A stretch of DNA of 64,000 nt, taken from NCBI RefSeq assembly GCF_000770675.1, contig NZ_AVBG01000006.1, forward strand, positions 124,001 through 188,000. Direction: 5' to 3'. Numbering within the stretch: the first letter of the stretch is position 1; each line of letters starts with the position of its first letter. The notes under the pieces are model-generated. The model saw only the letters and a list, made by a program, of their open reading frames with translations. It ran no database searches and was not told the DNA's origin. A program made the position numbers and the translations under genes. The stretch is from Pontibacillus chungwhensis BH030062 (GTDB taxonomy: Bacteria; Bacillota; Bacilli; Bacillales; BH030062). Shown here in pieces: positions 1 through 8,509 of this stretch.

Positions 1-971
1 GGCGCGGACAGGTACTGAAAGCGGTAGATGGTATTAGTTTTGACATTTACAACGGGGAAACATTTGGGCTTGTTGGAGAATCAGGTTGCGGAAAATCAAC
101 GGCAGGACGGACCATTATGGGGCTTTACAATAGCACAGACGGTGAAGTTCTCTATAATGGGAAAAACGTTCACGATCTTCAAGGAAAAGAAGAATTTGAA
201 TTGAAGCGCAATATGCAGATGATCTTCCAGGATCCGTATGCATCTTTAAACCCCCGTTCGACGGTGGCTGAAATTATCGCAGAACCGCTAGAAGTTCATG
301 GTATTTACAAGGATCAGAAGGAAAAAATGAAGCGCATCTATGAACTTCTTGAAGAAGTCGGCTTAACACGCGATCACGCAAACCGCTACCCTCATGAATT
401 TAGTGGCGGACAACGGCAGCGAATCGGAATTGCACGTGCGCTTGCACTAGACCCTGAAATCATCATCGCTGATGAACCTATCTCTGCACTTGATGTTTCC
501 GTTCAGGCTCAGGTTGTGAATCTATTAGAAAAGCTTCAAAAAGAAAAAGGACTGACGTATCTATTTATTGCCCATGATCTATCGATGGTTCAGCACATCT
601 CAGACCGGATCGGTGTTATGTACCTTGGCAATATGGTTGAACTAACAGATGCTGAAGAGCTTTATAAAAACCCGCTTCACCCGTATACCAAAGCTCTCCT
701 CTCTGCCGTTCCTATTCCGGACCCTGATATCGAGGACGAGCGAGAGCAGATCGTTATAGAGGGCGAACTGCCAAGCCCCATTAACCCACCAAGCGGTTGC
801 GTGTTCCGTACCCGCTGCCCGATGGCCATGGAAGCTTGCGCTGAAACCGTACCAAAATGGCAACAAGTTACGAAGAACCACTACGTTGCCTGCCACCTCT
901 ACAACGAAGAGATCGAAGACAAAACCCCAATCAACGACACAAAAGGCGGCATGAAAGTAAACATCCGCTAA
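1..971 (+). CDS. Oligopeptide/dipeptide ABC transporter ATP-binding protein (OppF/DppF type), 5' truncated
   Basis: The reading frame is already open at the window edge (first full codon at position 3), so the N-terminus lies outside. The 322 residues seen contain a Walker A motif (GESGCGKST, encoded near 79-105), the Q-loop ([13 protein letters not shown]), the ABC signature FSGGQRQR, Walker B (IIIADEP) and the H-loop (IAHDLS). The C-terminal tail has the Cys-containing oligopeptide-transporter extension ([10 protein letters not shown]... ending VACHL) found in OppD/OppF/DppD/DppF. It would power peptide uptake at the inner face of the membrane together with a partner ATPase, two permeases and a binding protein expected to the left. 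A strong terminator follows directly, so it is the last gene of its operon. OppF versus DppF cannot be decided from this part. Confidence 0.93.
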   Translation, partial: RGQVLKAVDGISFDIYNGETFGLVGESGCGKSTAGRTIMGLYNSTDGEVLYNGKNVHDLQGKEEFELKRNMQMIFQDPYASLNPRSTVAEIIAEPLEVHGIYKDQKEKMKRIYELLEEVGLTRDHANRYPHEFSGGQRQRIGIARALALDPEIIIADEPISALDVSVQAQVVNLLEKLQKEKGLTYLFIAHDLSMVQHISDRIGVMYLGNMVELTDAEELYKNPLHPYTKALLSAVPIPDPDIEDEREQIVIEGELPSPINPPSGCVFRTRCPMAMEACAETVPKWQQVTKNHYVACHLYNEEIEDKTPINDTKGGMKVNIR

Positions 972-973
972 CC

Positions 974-1012
974 CAAAAAACCGGCTTCCCTAAAAGGAAG
1001 CCGGTTTTTTCA
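974..1012 (+). terminator. Intrinsic terminator after peptide ABC ATPase
   Basis: The stem CCGGCTTCC / GGAAGCCGG has a short TAAAA loop and is followed by TTTTTT. It starts 10 bases after the stop codon of the ABC ATPase. The A-run on its left side makes it potentially bidirectional. Confidence 0.9.
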
Positions 1013-1037
1013 CGCCCTTACGCTTTACCACACTAAA

Positions 1038-1126
1038 GGGTGCCAGGCACCCATCCTCGCTCTAATGCGCTAAAGGGTGTCTGGCACCCGTCCTCGCTCT
1101 AAAGCACTAAAGCGTGTCTGACACCC
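1038..1126. repeat. Family A palindromic repeat cluster (three units, 37-bp period)
   Basis: Three 15-bp palindromes lie exactly 37 bp apart: GGGTGCCAGGCACCC at 1038, GGGTGTCTGGCACCC at 1075 and GCGTGTCTGACACCC at 1112. They are joined by similar spacers of the form CTCGCTCTAAAGCACTAAA. The cluster lies between a terminator and the next gene. The same family recurs at 3525, 5084, 8440, 12246 and 23456, always between genes. The form is that of REP-like elements. Confidence 0.85.
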
Positions 1127-1310
1127 TTCACTTCTTTATCAGAGAAAAGCATAGATCCTTTCGTTTCTCCTTATTAAAAGTTTTAAAACTTTATGCTAAA
1201 CCATTTCTTGTATATACCGATAAACAATAAGTCGGCCATTATTCCTGGGCATGAATATTCACCTTACCTTAAAAAGGGCTGATTACTCTTTTCATACTAG
1301 GAGGACAAGT

Positions 1311-1457
1311 ATTTACCACAATTTAGATTTAAAACCATTGAGCACAGAGGAAATTGAACATTTGCTACGGGAGTTATGCACATCAGAAGAATTAATCAAA
1401 ATAGAACAAGATCATCGTAGCGTCGTTACATACACACCGTCAGGAGGCCAAACTTGA
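1311..1457 (+). CDS. Small protein of unknown function, upstream of and overlapping the chemoreceptor gene
   Basis: An open frame ends at TGA 1455-1457, overlapping the TTG start of the chemoreceptor (TTGA), a layout typical of translational coupling. The first ATG in the frame is at 1251 (68 residues) but has no ribosome binding site. A perfect AGGAGG at 1299-1304 sits 6 bases before an in-frame ATT at 1311, giving a 48-residue product rich in Glu and Leu ([18 protein letters not shown]...). I prefer the ATT start on ribosome-binding-site grounds, though ATT initiation is rare. No family is recognised and there is no signal peptide or membrane segment. It could equally be a leader that tunes translation of the receptor. 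Confidence 0.5.
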   Translation: MYHNLDLKPLSTEEIEHLLRELCTSEELIKIEQDHRSVVTYTPSGGQT

Positions 1458-3478
1458 AGAAAACAAAAAAAGCAAGAAAGTTTAAACTCAACACCGTAAA
1501 ATCAAAAATGATCGTCGTCATGTCCCTTTTAGCTATCATCCCTCTTCTTACATTAGGCATTGTTTCGATTATGAAAACAGAAGCGATCATTAAGGATGAG
1601 GTGAAAGAATCATCTCTCCAGGTTGTTAGAGAAGTAGATAATGGTCTGACAAACCTTTTTGAAGGAATCGAAGGGCAAATGAATTTAATGGCCAACAATA
1701 TAAATTTCACTGATTATTACAGCAATGAAAATAACCGCACTTATGCATCCTATCTACTTCAAGGAACACTCGAAACCCGAGAAGATTATAAGCATGTTTA
1801 CTTTGCAACCGACCGGGGGGATTTACTCATGGCGCCTCAAGAAGCTTCCTCCTCCCTACCAGATGACTTTGATCCAACTAGTCGTCCTTGGTACAAAAAT
1901 GCTGTCGGGCAGCAAGGAGAGCTTATTATTGGAGAACCCTATCAAGATGAATCCACCGGAAACACAATTGTAACCCTAGCCAAATCTGTTGAAAAAGAAG
2001 GCAAAGTAGCCGGAGTGATTGGCATTGACATTAACCTTACCGATATCGCGAAAATGACAAATGATATCGTCATAGGCCATGAAGGGTATGTGGTCCTTGT
2101 AGGCAACAATGGGCAACTAATTACTCACCCTGACTCGTCTCTAATCGGATCAGATACCATTAAAAAAATCGGAATTTGGGATCACCTCAATCAAAATGAA
2201 GAAGGAACAAAAGAGTATACGTATAACGAAGAAACTAAGGCATCCGTCTTCACAACAAATGAAGTAACAGGCTGGAAAGTCCTATCTACGCTAGAAAACA
2301 GTGAATTTGCACAACGAACGAGTAGTATTAAAACCCTTACGCTTGTTATGTGCATTGTTTTTGTCATCATTGCCTTACTTACAGCCTGGGTCGTTAGTCA
2401 AAAAATCTCTAAAAATATTAACAAGGTGCGAAGTTCGTTTAAGCAAGCAGCACATGGAGATTTGACTACTCGTGTATCCCTGAAAGCAAATGACGAGTTC
2501 AAAGATCTTGAGCATAGCTTTAATGAAATGATGGATGACTTATCAAGCGCATTGAGTTCAGTAGAAAGCTCTTCCAAGACAACACTTGAAACCGCTACGT
2601 ACCTTTCTACCATCACAACAGAGACATCAGCCTCCATTACGCAAGTGGCTTCTGCAATTGGAGATGTAGCTGAAGGAGCTTCCTCTCAAGCTGAGAATTC
2701 TCAAAAAAGCTCTGAAGAAATGAGTGAGTTATCCAACCAGCTTGACCAAATAGCTGAGGCAACACAGGAAATGAATCAAGTCAGCACCCACTCCGCAGAG
2801 CTTGGAACGAGCGGACTAAAACAAGTTGAAATCCTGACTCAAAAATCTCAAGAAACAAAAGACTCCTCTCAAACAGTAGGATCGATTGTCGAGGAGATCG
2901 ATGCGAATATGCAAGAGATCAACGCTTTTGTCACAACCATTTCAAACATCACAGAGCAAACGAATTTACTAGCTTTAAACGCTTCAATTGAAGCAGCCAG
3001 AGCTGGTGAACATGGCAAAGGTTTTGCGGTCGTAGCTGAAGAAGTGCGTAAATTAGCAGAAGAATCCAAAGCCTCCGCAAATCAGGTAACGAGCATTATA
3101 GAAAAGATTCAAACCGTTGTAGACCAAGCAGTTCAAGCAGTAGGAGAAACAAACGGAATCGTTGAGGATCAAGAAGACGCAGTCAAACAAACGAAAACCA
3201 TCTTCACAGACATCGTTACTGCCTTAAACGGGGTTGCCACTCAAGCCCGCACCGTAAAAGAGTCCGTAGTTATAAGCCAGGAAAATAAAGAAGCAGTGCT
3301 CGGAGAAATCCAAAACATATCAGCTTTATCACAACAAACTGCTTCCTCATCCGAAGAAGTATCCGCTTCATCAGAAGAAATTTCAGCAACCATGGAAGAA
3401 TTCGCAAGACACGCAACAGGCTTAGAAGACCTTTCTCAACAACTCGACCAAGAAATGAAGAAATTTAACTTTAACTAA
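1454..3478 (+). CDS. Methyl-accepting chemotaxis protein with dCache sensor domain
   Basis: This transmembrane chemoreceptor has 674 residues. Membrane segments lie near residues 20-40 and 288-312 and enclose an extracytoplasmic Cache-type sensor ([24 protein letters not shown] are typical). A HAMP linker (about 313-365) and a long coiled-coil signalling domain follow, with the highly conserved hairpin tip [18 protein letters not shown] and [16 protein letters not shown]. It would signal to CheA/CheW, which are not in this window. Translation starts at TTG, with CAGGAGG 7 bases upstream, overlapping the stop of the preceding small gene. The ligand cannot be told; related dCache receptors often sense amino or organic acids. 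Confidence 0.95.
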   Translation: MKKTKKARKFKLNTVKSKMIVVMSLLAIIPLLTLGIVSIMKTEAIIKDEVKESSLQVVREVDNGLTNLFEGIEGQMNLMANNINFTDYYSNENNRTYASYLLQGTLETREDYKHVYFATDRGDLLMAPQEASSSLPDDFDPTSRPWYKNAVGQQGELIIGEPYQDESTGNTIVTLAKSVEKEGKVAGVIGIDINLTDIAKMTNDIVIGHEGYVVLVGNNGQLITHPDSSLIGSDTIKKIGIWDHLNQNEEGTKEYTYNEETKASVFTTNEVTGWKVLSTLENSEFAQRTSSIKTLTLVMCIVFVIIALLTAWVVSQKISKNINKVRSSFKQAAHGDLTTRVSLKANDEFKDLEHSFNEMMDDLSSALSSVESSSKTTLETATYLSTITTETSASITQVASAIGDVAEGASSQAENSQKSSEEMSELSNQLDQIAEATQEMNQVSTHSAELGTSGLKQVEILTQKSQETKDSSQTVGSIVEEIDANMQEINAFVTTISNITEQTNLLALNASIEAARAGEHGKGFAVVAEEVRKLAEESKASANQVTSIIEKIQTVVDQAVQAVGETNGIVEDQEDAVKQTKTIFTDIVTALNGVATQARTVKESVVISQENKEAVLGEIQNISALSQQTASSSEEVSASSEEISATMEEFARHATGLEDLSQQLDQEMKKFNFN

Positions 3479-3524
3479 ACTAAAAAATCGACAGCACTTT
3501 ACTTTACCACTTTAGAGAACCACC

Positions 3525-3576
3525 GGGTGCCAGACACCCTTTATAGCTTTAAAGCACTGCTCGGTGCCTGACACCC
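3525..3576. repeat. Family A palindromic repeats (two units)
   Basis: GGGTGCCAGACACCC at 3525 and CGGTGCCTGACACCC at 3562 are 37 bp apart, the same period as the cluster at 1038. They lie between the chemoreceptor and the convergent LCP gene. Confidence 0.8.
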
Positions 3577-3614
3577 TGCACTACTTTACTGTACAAAAGC
3601 CCGGAAGATCATCT

Positions 3615-3652
3615 AAAAAAGTGATGCCTTATGAACTAGGCATCACTTTTTT
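3615..3652. terminator. Bidirectional terminator between chemoreceptor and LCP genes
   Basis: AAAAAAGTGATGCCT and AGGCATCACTTTTTT form a 15-bp stem including A/T runs on both sides around a 7-base loop. It serves the LCP gene, whose stop lies 5 bases to the right, and probably also the chemoreceptor. Confidence 0.9.
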
Positions 3653-3656
3653 AGAA

Positions 3657-4625
3657 TTAATTATCCTCTTGTCCGTCTACTTCGAGGTGGTCTTGAAGGG
3701 TATTAGTATGGTCATTTAATTCTTGCTGGGATGGCAAGTAGTACCACAAACCATTTATACGCTCACCCGTACCTTGCTCAAACATCATTTGATCGATATT
3801 ATGCTGCATACCTTTATACCGTTTTTGGATGCTTACCATCTCTTCAAAAGTTAGGTTCGTCTTAATCGTCTCACCAACCGCATCAAACAGACTATCGAAC
3901 TTCCACATCGATTGAACGCGGGCACCTTTATCAATAACCGCCTGAATGATCTGCTTCTGGCGATCTTGTCGTCCAAAGTCACCGCGCGGGTCTGCATAGC
4001 GAATGCGGGTGTAAGTCAATGCCTCTTCCCCGTCTAACGTAATTTCACCTTCAGGGAATGTATTCCCATTCTCGGAAAGTTCATAAGGATTGTCCACCGT
4101 CACACCACCTACAGCATCAACGATCTTTTGGAATCCTTGCATGTTCACTTTTACATAATAATCAATCGGGATATCAAGAAACTGTTCGACGGTATCGACA
4201 GCCATCGGTACTTGTCCATACGCATATGCGTGATTAATCTTTTCAACCGTACCCCAACCGACAATCTCTGTTCTCGTATCACGAGGAATGCTTAACATCT
4301 TAATAGACTCTTTAGCCGGATTCACCGTCAACACGATCATCGTATCCGATCGACCTGAATCATTCTCTCTCTCATCAACTCCTAGTAATAAAAGAGAAAA
4401 TGGAGGTGCGTCTTTCACGTCATCTTTCTTTGAAACCACATCAACACGCTTGTCCGTGTCTCCCTCTAGAGGTTCGTACACTTGATCCATCGTAGTTTGA
4501 AAAGATTGATAGATTGAATATGCATAAACCAATCCCCCTACAATAAGGACAGCTAAAATAATCATACTAATTTTAAATAAACGACTTTTTTTCTTCTTTT
4601 TCTTTCTGTCTTGCCTGCTACTCAC
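3657..4625 (-). CDS. LytR-CpsA-Psr (LCP) family cell-wall polymer ligase
   Basis: LCP enzymes move anionic polymers such as teichoic acids from their lipid carrier onto peptidoglycan outside the membrane. The protein has a basic cytoplasmic start (RKKKKKKSR), one membrane segment at about residues 17-40 and an extracellular LCP domain with family hallmarks: LLLLGVDERE, SDTMIVLTVNP, MLSIPRDTR, KINHAYAYG, VDAVGGV, DGEEALTYTRIRYADP and DFGRQDRQKQ, including the phosphate-binding Arg residues. The start is placed at GTG 4625 (322 residues) because AAGGAG lies 9 bases upstream; an ATG 39 bases earlier has no ribosome binding site. It is a single gene. It resembles B. subtilis TagT/TagU/TagV; which one cannot be said. 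Confidence 0.93.
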   Translation of the reverse strand: MSSRQDRKKKKKKSRLFKISMIILAVLIVGGLVYAYSIYQSFQTTMDQVYEPLEGDTDKRVDVVSKKDDVKDAPPFSLLLLGVDERENDSGRSDTMIVLTVNPAKESIKMLSIPRDTRTEIVGWGTVEKINHAYAYGQVPMAVDTVEQFLDIPIDYYVKVNMQGFQKIVDAVGGVTVDNPYELSENGNTFPEGEITLDGEEALTYTRIRYADPRGDFGRQDRQKQIIQAVIDKGARVQSMWKFDSLFDAVGETIKTNLTFEEMVSIQKRYKGMQHNIDQMMFEQGTGERINGLWYYLPSQQELNDHTNTLQDHLEVDGQEDN

Positions 4626-4907
4626 TCTTTGCTCGCTCCTTCTTAAACATCTAACTCTCCACATTTTACCATAGAAGGCCCTGATTGAGCGCTACCTATT
4701 ATTTTATAAAAACAAACATCTTCTTAATTATTGCTTGTTCTGAAAATCACAAATGATTTCCTCTTAAATTTCACTATAACAAACTTTTAAAGAACAACTA
4801 ACCCCACAAGAAAACTGTTTAAAAAATCCTATAGAAGAAACTAAAAACAATTCTTATAGAACCCTCAACAAATCTATAACTTCATCGTATCATATAGATA
4901 TAGTTAA

Positions 4908-5050
4908 TTGACTCCCTTAAGGACTGGAAATACTCACCGTCTTAACAGGACTTAGGATGAAATAGTCAGAGTGCCCTGACTATAAGAGTCACAATTGCTA
5001 TTGCTGTTGCTGAAGCCGACCCTTTCATAACTTTAGGTCGGCTTCTTCTT
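4908..5050 (+). ncRNA. Candidate small RNA with two hairpins and its own promoter
   Basis: This lies in a 545-bp gap between two leftward genes. A promoter-like TTGACT (4908-4913), 17-bp spacer, TACTCA (4931-4936) precedes a hairpin ATAGTCAG / CTGACTAT (4962-4983) and a GC-rich hairpin AAGCCGACC / GGTCGGCTT (5013-5043) followed by a T-rich stretch. The terminator-like hairpin belongs to neither neighbour by position, which is why a rightward transcript of roughly 100 nt is proposed. The -10 match is weak and no known RNA family is recognised. The left part of the gap (4626-4900) is AT-rich and shows nothing else. Confidence 0.35.
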
Positions 5051-5083
5051 CGTTTAATAACTTTACCGCATTAAAGTGAAGAC

Positions 5084-5098
5084 GCGTGCCTGACACCC
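5084..5098. repeat. Family A palindromic repeat (single unit)
   Basis: GCGTGCCTGACACCC, preceded by the usual TTTACCGCATTAAAG-type flank, lies in the intergenic region downstream of the HlyD-like gene. Confidence 0.7.
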
Positions 5099-5122
5099 TT
5101 TAGTACAATAAAGCGAAGAATC

Positions 5123-5158
5123 CAAAAAAAACGGCCATTACATATGTAACAGCCGTCA
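5123..5158 (-). terminator. Terminator of the HlyD-like gene
   Basis: On the minus strand ACGGCTGTTACATATGTAA pairs back through GGCCGT and is followed by eight T. It begins 12 bases past the stop codon. The inner part is the palindrome TTACATATGTAA. Confidence 0.85.
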
Positions 5159-5170
5159 ATATTCTTAGGA

Positions 5171-6511
5171 TTAGCGCATGAGTAGACCCATCTTAGCGTA
5201 TTCCCACATCACACCTTTGTCTAAAGACTTCACGTCAGTCCAGTGTATGCGCTCGGTTTGAAGCGATGTGAGGAATGAGGTGCCTTCATAGAATTCTTCA
5301 TTAGGTTCATCCGCTACCCATTCTTCAAGCGTTAAACCTTCCTGAACTTCTTGTAGGTTGTACTCATCAATCCCTAGTTCTAAATAGCGTTTCTCCACTA
5401 AACCAAGATCGTTCATCACCCATGCGTAAGGACCTTCCACAACTACCTCATCTTCTACCTGCTCTACTTCTTCCGATTCATCTGGTCCTTCCTCTTGCAC
5501 TTCTTCACTTTCTTCTTCTAGCACTTCATCTTCTATCTTTTCATCAGATACAAAGTCTTCCATGCCATCAATCGGTAGATGAATCCAATTCTGATAAACA
5601 GTAATCGCATTTTGTACCTCTTCAACTGTTAGATAAACCGTACTATGATACCCTGGCAAAACCCCATCAATGGATTCATTCAACTCCACTACGTAAGGAT
5701 AAGAGCTGTCCCCAAGCTCACTTGAGCCTTCAATTGGGAATTCATCAGCTGAGCCTACCTGACCTTCCCACGACTGTTCAAGCTTGTCAATTGTACCTCG
5801 CGCCTTCATCCCTTCTTGAATATCCACGCGATTCTGCTCATCAATATCGCCAGCCAATATCAGTTGATCTGACCGAGCAATGGTAACTGCAGGGTCTTCA
5901 AGGGAGTAGTCCAGCTCCTTAATTGTTCCATCAAAAAGGCTAGTTACTTCAATCACTTGCCCGTACTCTTCTACTTCATCCAGCTCGTCCTCAAGCGCCT
6001 CAAGCTGGGCTTCTTTTAACGCTAATTCTTTCTCTGCCTCTGCTTCAGCCTGCTCTTTGTTTACTTCAGCCTCAGCGAATGCTCGCGCGTCAGGCTCTTC
6101 TGTATCTGGTACATCAATATCCTCAACTTCATCGACATAATCCTCTAACGCTTCAACCTCTTCTTCTAATCCAGAGATTTGGCTTTCAAGTTGAGTAACG
6201 GTCCCCCAATAATCCCTAACCACATACGAGAAAATCGGATCTCCAAGATTAACCTCCTCCCCTTCTTCTACAAGGAATTGTTTGAAGCTTCCAAGGTCTT
6301 TATCGAAATAAACATGTTCTTCAGAAGCAGGCTGAAACACGCCTTCTTCCGTAATAGCATTTTCTAAATCAGCGGTAAATGGCGTATCCCATTTTGATAT
6401 GTAAGACTTCCGTTCGACCTCATCTTCTGATAATACGACTAAAATAATATTCGCGACTACCAGTAAGATTGTGGCCAAACTGACCGTCCATACCTTTGTT
6501 TTTGTCTTCAT
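5171..6511 (-). CDS. Membrane fusion (HlyD/RND adaptor-like) protein, YknX-type
   Basis: The protein (446 residues) has one N-terminal membrane anchor (about residues 8-28), then a barrel/lipoyl-like half motif, a long strongly acidic coiled coil (about 95-190, rich in Glu, Asp and Ala) and a second half-motif plus beta domain (IEVTSLFDGTIKELDYS, GYHSTVYLTVEE). This is the plan of periplasmic adaptor proteins that in Gram-positives work with ABC exporters. A Glu-rich insert (about 330-370) divides the C-terminal part. GAGGTTTTGAA precedes the ATG. It lies 23 bp downstream of a membrane protein gene resembling YknW, so the two form an operon. No ABC ATPase or permease is adjacent, unlike B. 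subtilis yknWXYZ. High acidity fits a halophile. Confidence 0.8.
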   Translation of the reverse strand: MKTKTKVWTVSLATILLVVANIILVVLSEDEVERKSYISKWDTPFTADLENAITEEGVFQPASEEHVYFDKDLGSFKQFLVEEGEEVNLGDPIFSYVVRDYWGTVTQLESQISGLEEEVEALEDYVDEVEDIDVPDTEEPDARAFAEAEVNKEQAEAEAEKELALKEAQLEALEDELDEVEEYGQVIEVTSLFDGTIKELDYSLEDPAVTIARSDQLILAGDIDEQNRVDIQEGMKARGTIDKLEQSWEGQVGSADEFPIEGSSELGDSSYPYVVELNESIDGVLPGYHSTVYLTVEEVQNAITVYQNWIHLPIDGMEDFVSDEKIEDEVLEEESEEVQEEGPDESEEVEQVEDEVVVEGPYAWVMNDLGLVEKRYLELGIDEYNLQEVQEGLTLEEWVADEPNEEFYEGTSFLTSLQTERIHWTDVKSLDKGVMWEYAKMGLLMR

Positions 6512-6534
6512 TTCAAAACCTCGCGATTCCTATG

Positions 6535-7191
6535 TTATAGAAAATATACATCAACGTGCGCGATTGCGGCTGTGGCAGACCAATAAATCATATGTAGCAT
6601 AATAACTAGGAGCCATGCTTGCCATCTCTTCCACTTCGTAAAGTAATGAACAGTTTTGATTTTAAACCAAACGATCCAAAGCTGAACCACTGAAATCGCA
6701 CCAAAGAAATAAATAATCCATGGAATGTCTGTAAAGTATGATGTAATAATGCCAAACGAGATCGGAGAGACATACCAATCCAGTCCAGTATTTACAAGCA
6801 TAATAATCCAAAAGATTCTCTCTATTAAAAGGACCATTAAAATCGGAAGGTGTAAGGCTATCAGTTTCCGATAAGGAATCCCTGTGAACATCCATAATAA
6901 GAACGGACTGCCAAACAAAATCAGGATTGCGAAAATCAATCCAAATAATGCTCGTCCAAACAAAAAGAATAGTTTCCGAACTTCATAGTCTTCGAATGTA
7001 AGAGAAGTCGCCCGAGTAGAGATTACATCCATTCCAAGTCCAAACCAGGCACTACTTATGTAAACGAGCATAGTAAGAAATATGAAAAGAAAAACACGGC
7101 GCCAAAGATGGTCTACTTTCTCAGCATGATACATACGAGAAAAAGTATTTTCGCGCCTGAAAAATAAAGGTGCCACACGAACTTGATACAT
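6535..7191 (-). CDS. Polytopic membrane protein, possible Yip1/YknW-like partner of the adaptor
   Basis: The protein of about 218 residues has five or so hydrophobic segments (e.g. VFLFIFLTMLVYISSAWF, LFGLIFAILILFGSPFLLW, LPILMVLLIERIFWIIML, IPWIIYFFGAISVVQLWIVW). The start is placed at ATG 7191 (MYQVRVAPLF), preceded by GGATGAGG; the frame stays open upstream to 7275 without a better ribosome binding site. Size, topology and position just before a HlyD-type adaptor resemble B. subtilis YknW, a Yip1-family assembly protein. That assignment is an inference from context, because the sequence shows no sharp motif. Confidence 0.6.
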   Translation of the reverse strand: MYQVRVAPLFFRRENTFSRMYHAEKVDHLWRRVFLFIFLTMLVYISSAWFGLGMDVISTRATSLTFEDYEVRKLFFLFGRALFGLIFAILILFGSPFLLWMFTGIPYRKLIALHLPILMVLLIERIFWIIMLVNTGLDWYVSPISFGIITSYFTDIPWIIYFFGAISVVQLWIVWFKIKTVHYFTKWKRWQAWLLVIMLHMIYWSATAAIAHVDVYFL

Positions 7192-7370
7192 CAACCTCAT
7201 CCTTTTTTTAAATTCGAAGATACATATTCTGATAGATGATATGTAAAATATGGCATACATCATCATGTACCACATTTTATCACAAATGAAGCTTACTTTT
7301 ATAGATGGCGATTGTAATATATTTTATATTTCAACAATTCCCGACCGAAAGCCACATTCTGCATAAAAAT

Positions 7371-7400
7371 TTCCTCGGAAATACTCATATTTCCGAGGTG
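7371..7400 (-). terminator. Terminator of the VanW-family gene
   Basis: The stem CCTCGGAAAT / ATTTCCGAGG (7373-7398) lies 20 bases past the stop and is followed on the minus strand by AAATTTTTAT. Confidence 0.75.
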
Positions 7401-7418
7401 GCTTCTATTGACCAGTTC

Positions 7419-8360
7419 CTATTCATTTTTCCACCCTCCAAGATCATCGATATGAATCTCGTCAGGAAGTTCTCTTGACGCATCCGGTATGTCGCGTGGT
7501 TTCACATCTACCCCATTTGCTGAGTAGATCACAATACGTAACGTTCCGCCTGTTACATTAGACCGGATTAAGAGAGGTTCGTTATAGTTGTTTTTAAAGG
7601 TAAAATCAGGTCCCCACCAGCTAACGGTCGCATCTCTCCCTGGAGGAACATAAGGCACTTGTTTGCTATGCGAATAACGCTCTACAACCTTAACCCTTGC
7701 ATGATCAACCGCATTAAATAGAGTAGAGGAAACCTGACAAATGCCCCCTCCTATCCCTTCTGTCACTTCTCCTTTTACGATAACAGGTGCAGGTTTATAC
7801 CCTTTATCCTTTGTCCTTTTTCCGACCACTTCGTTAAAAGAAAAAACTTCATTTGGGAAGACGACATGGTTATCAATCGCGTCAGAAGATAGCTTGATAT
7901 TATGTGTTCTCTCCTCATTACTGGAATTAAAATACGTAACATACTGCCCAATTTGCTGCGTACGAATGTGCGCAATTAACTCACTGTCTACTTTAGGATG
8001 AACGGTCATCATAGGAATGCTAAGCTTCTTTTGATCAGGGTGATACAAAGCCTTAATGAGTTCAACTCGAAACTTCTCCTCATACAACTTAGACCCAGAC
8101 TTACCTGGGACAATCTCTCCAGATTCCCCAACTTTCGCATTCACTGGTGGCTTTCCTACTTGTTCATTAATCTCGCTACTAAGTTCCTGTATAGCCTCTA
8201 GATTCATAAAAGGCTTACCAACCACATGCACAAATTCCCCAACCCGTACTCTCTCAAGCTCTTCACCCTTATGAAGAATAGAAAGCGACGATTCATCAGC
8301 CACCCCCATCCCCCCACCAAACAATAAAGATAAACTTAATAAGGCCATTTTCATATCCAT
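7419..8360 (-). CDS. VanW family secreted protein
   Basis: The N-terminus is a short signal peptide (MKMALLSLSLLFGGGMGVA). The C-terminal half (about residues 140-270) carries the VanW signature: YFNSSNEERTHNIKLSSDAI, FSFNEVVGKRT, GIGGGICQVSSTLFNA and YSHSKQVPYVPPGRDATVSW. VanW-like proteins are found in the Bacillus envelope and in some vancomycin-resistance loci; their biochemical role is not firmly known. The start is set at ATG 8360 (313 residues) because AGGAGGAGGGT lies just upstream; an ATG 54 bases earlier is poorer. It is a single gene with its own terminator. Confidence 0.9.
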   Translation of the reverse strand: MDMKMALLSLSLLFGGGMGVADESSLSILHKGEELERVRVGEFVHVVGKPFMNLEAIQELSSEINEQVGKPPVNAKVGESGEIVPGKSGSKLYEEKFRVELIKALYHPDQKKLSIPMMTVHPKVDSELIAHIRTQQIGQYVTYFNSSNEERTHNIKLSSDAIDNHVVFPNEVFSFNEVVGKRTKDKGYKPAPVIVKGEVTEGIGGGICQVSSTLFNAVDHARVKVVERYSHSKQVPYVPPGRDATVSWWGPDFTFKNNYNEPLLIRSNVTGGTLRIVIYSANGVDVKPRDIPDASRELPDEIHIDDLGGWKNE

Positions 8361-8439
8361 ACCCTCCTCCTGATAGTATGGATAACCGAGGCACGTTTCA
8401 TGTGCACAACTCACGCCTTTACCACAGCACCAAACTAAA

Positions 8440-8454
8440 GGGTGCCTAACACCC
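8440..8454. repeat. Family A palindromic repeat (single unit)
   Basis: GGGTGCCTAACACCC with the AAACTAAAG flank lies between the nuclease terminator and the VanW gene. Confidence 0.7.
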
Positions 8455-8470
8455 TTTAGTCTGCTAAAGA

Positions 8471-8503
8471 CAAAACGAAGAGCTCAAGGAGCTCTTCGTT
8501 TTG
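8471..8503. terminator. Terminator of the extracellular nuclease gene
   Basis: CAAAACGAAGAGCT / AGCTCTTCGTTTTG forms a 14-bp perfect stem around CAAGG, 7 bases past the nuclease stop on the minus strand. It is nearly symmetrical and may work in both directions. Confidence 0.88.
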
Positions 8504-8509
8504 AGGTGG

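Noticed and set aside
642-896. 84-residue minus-strand frame in the ABC ATPase gene
   Set aside because: Antisense to conserved ABC-transporter coding sequence.
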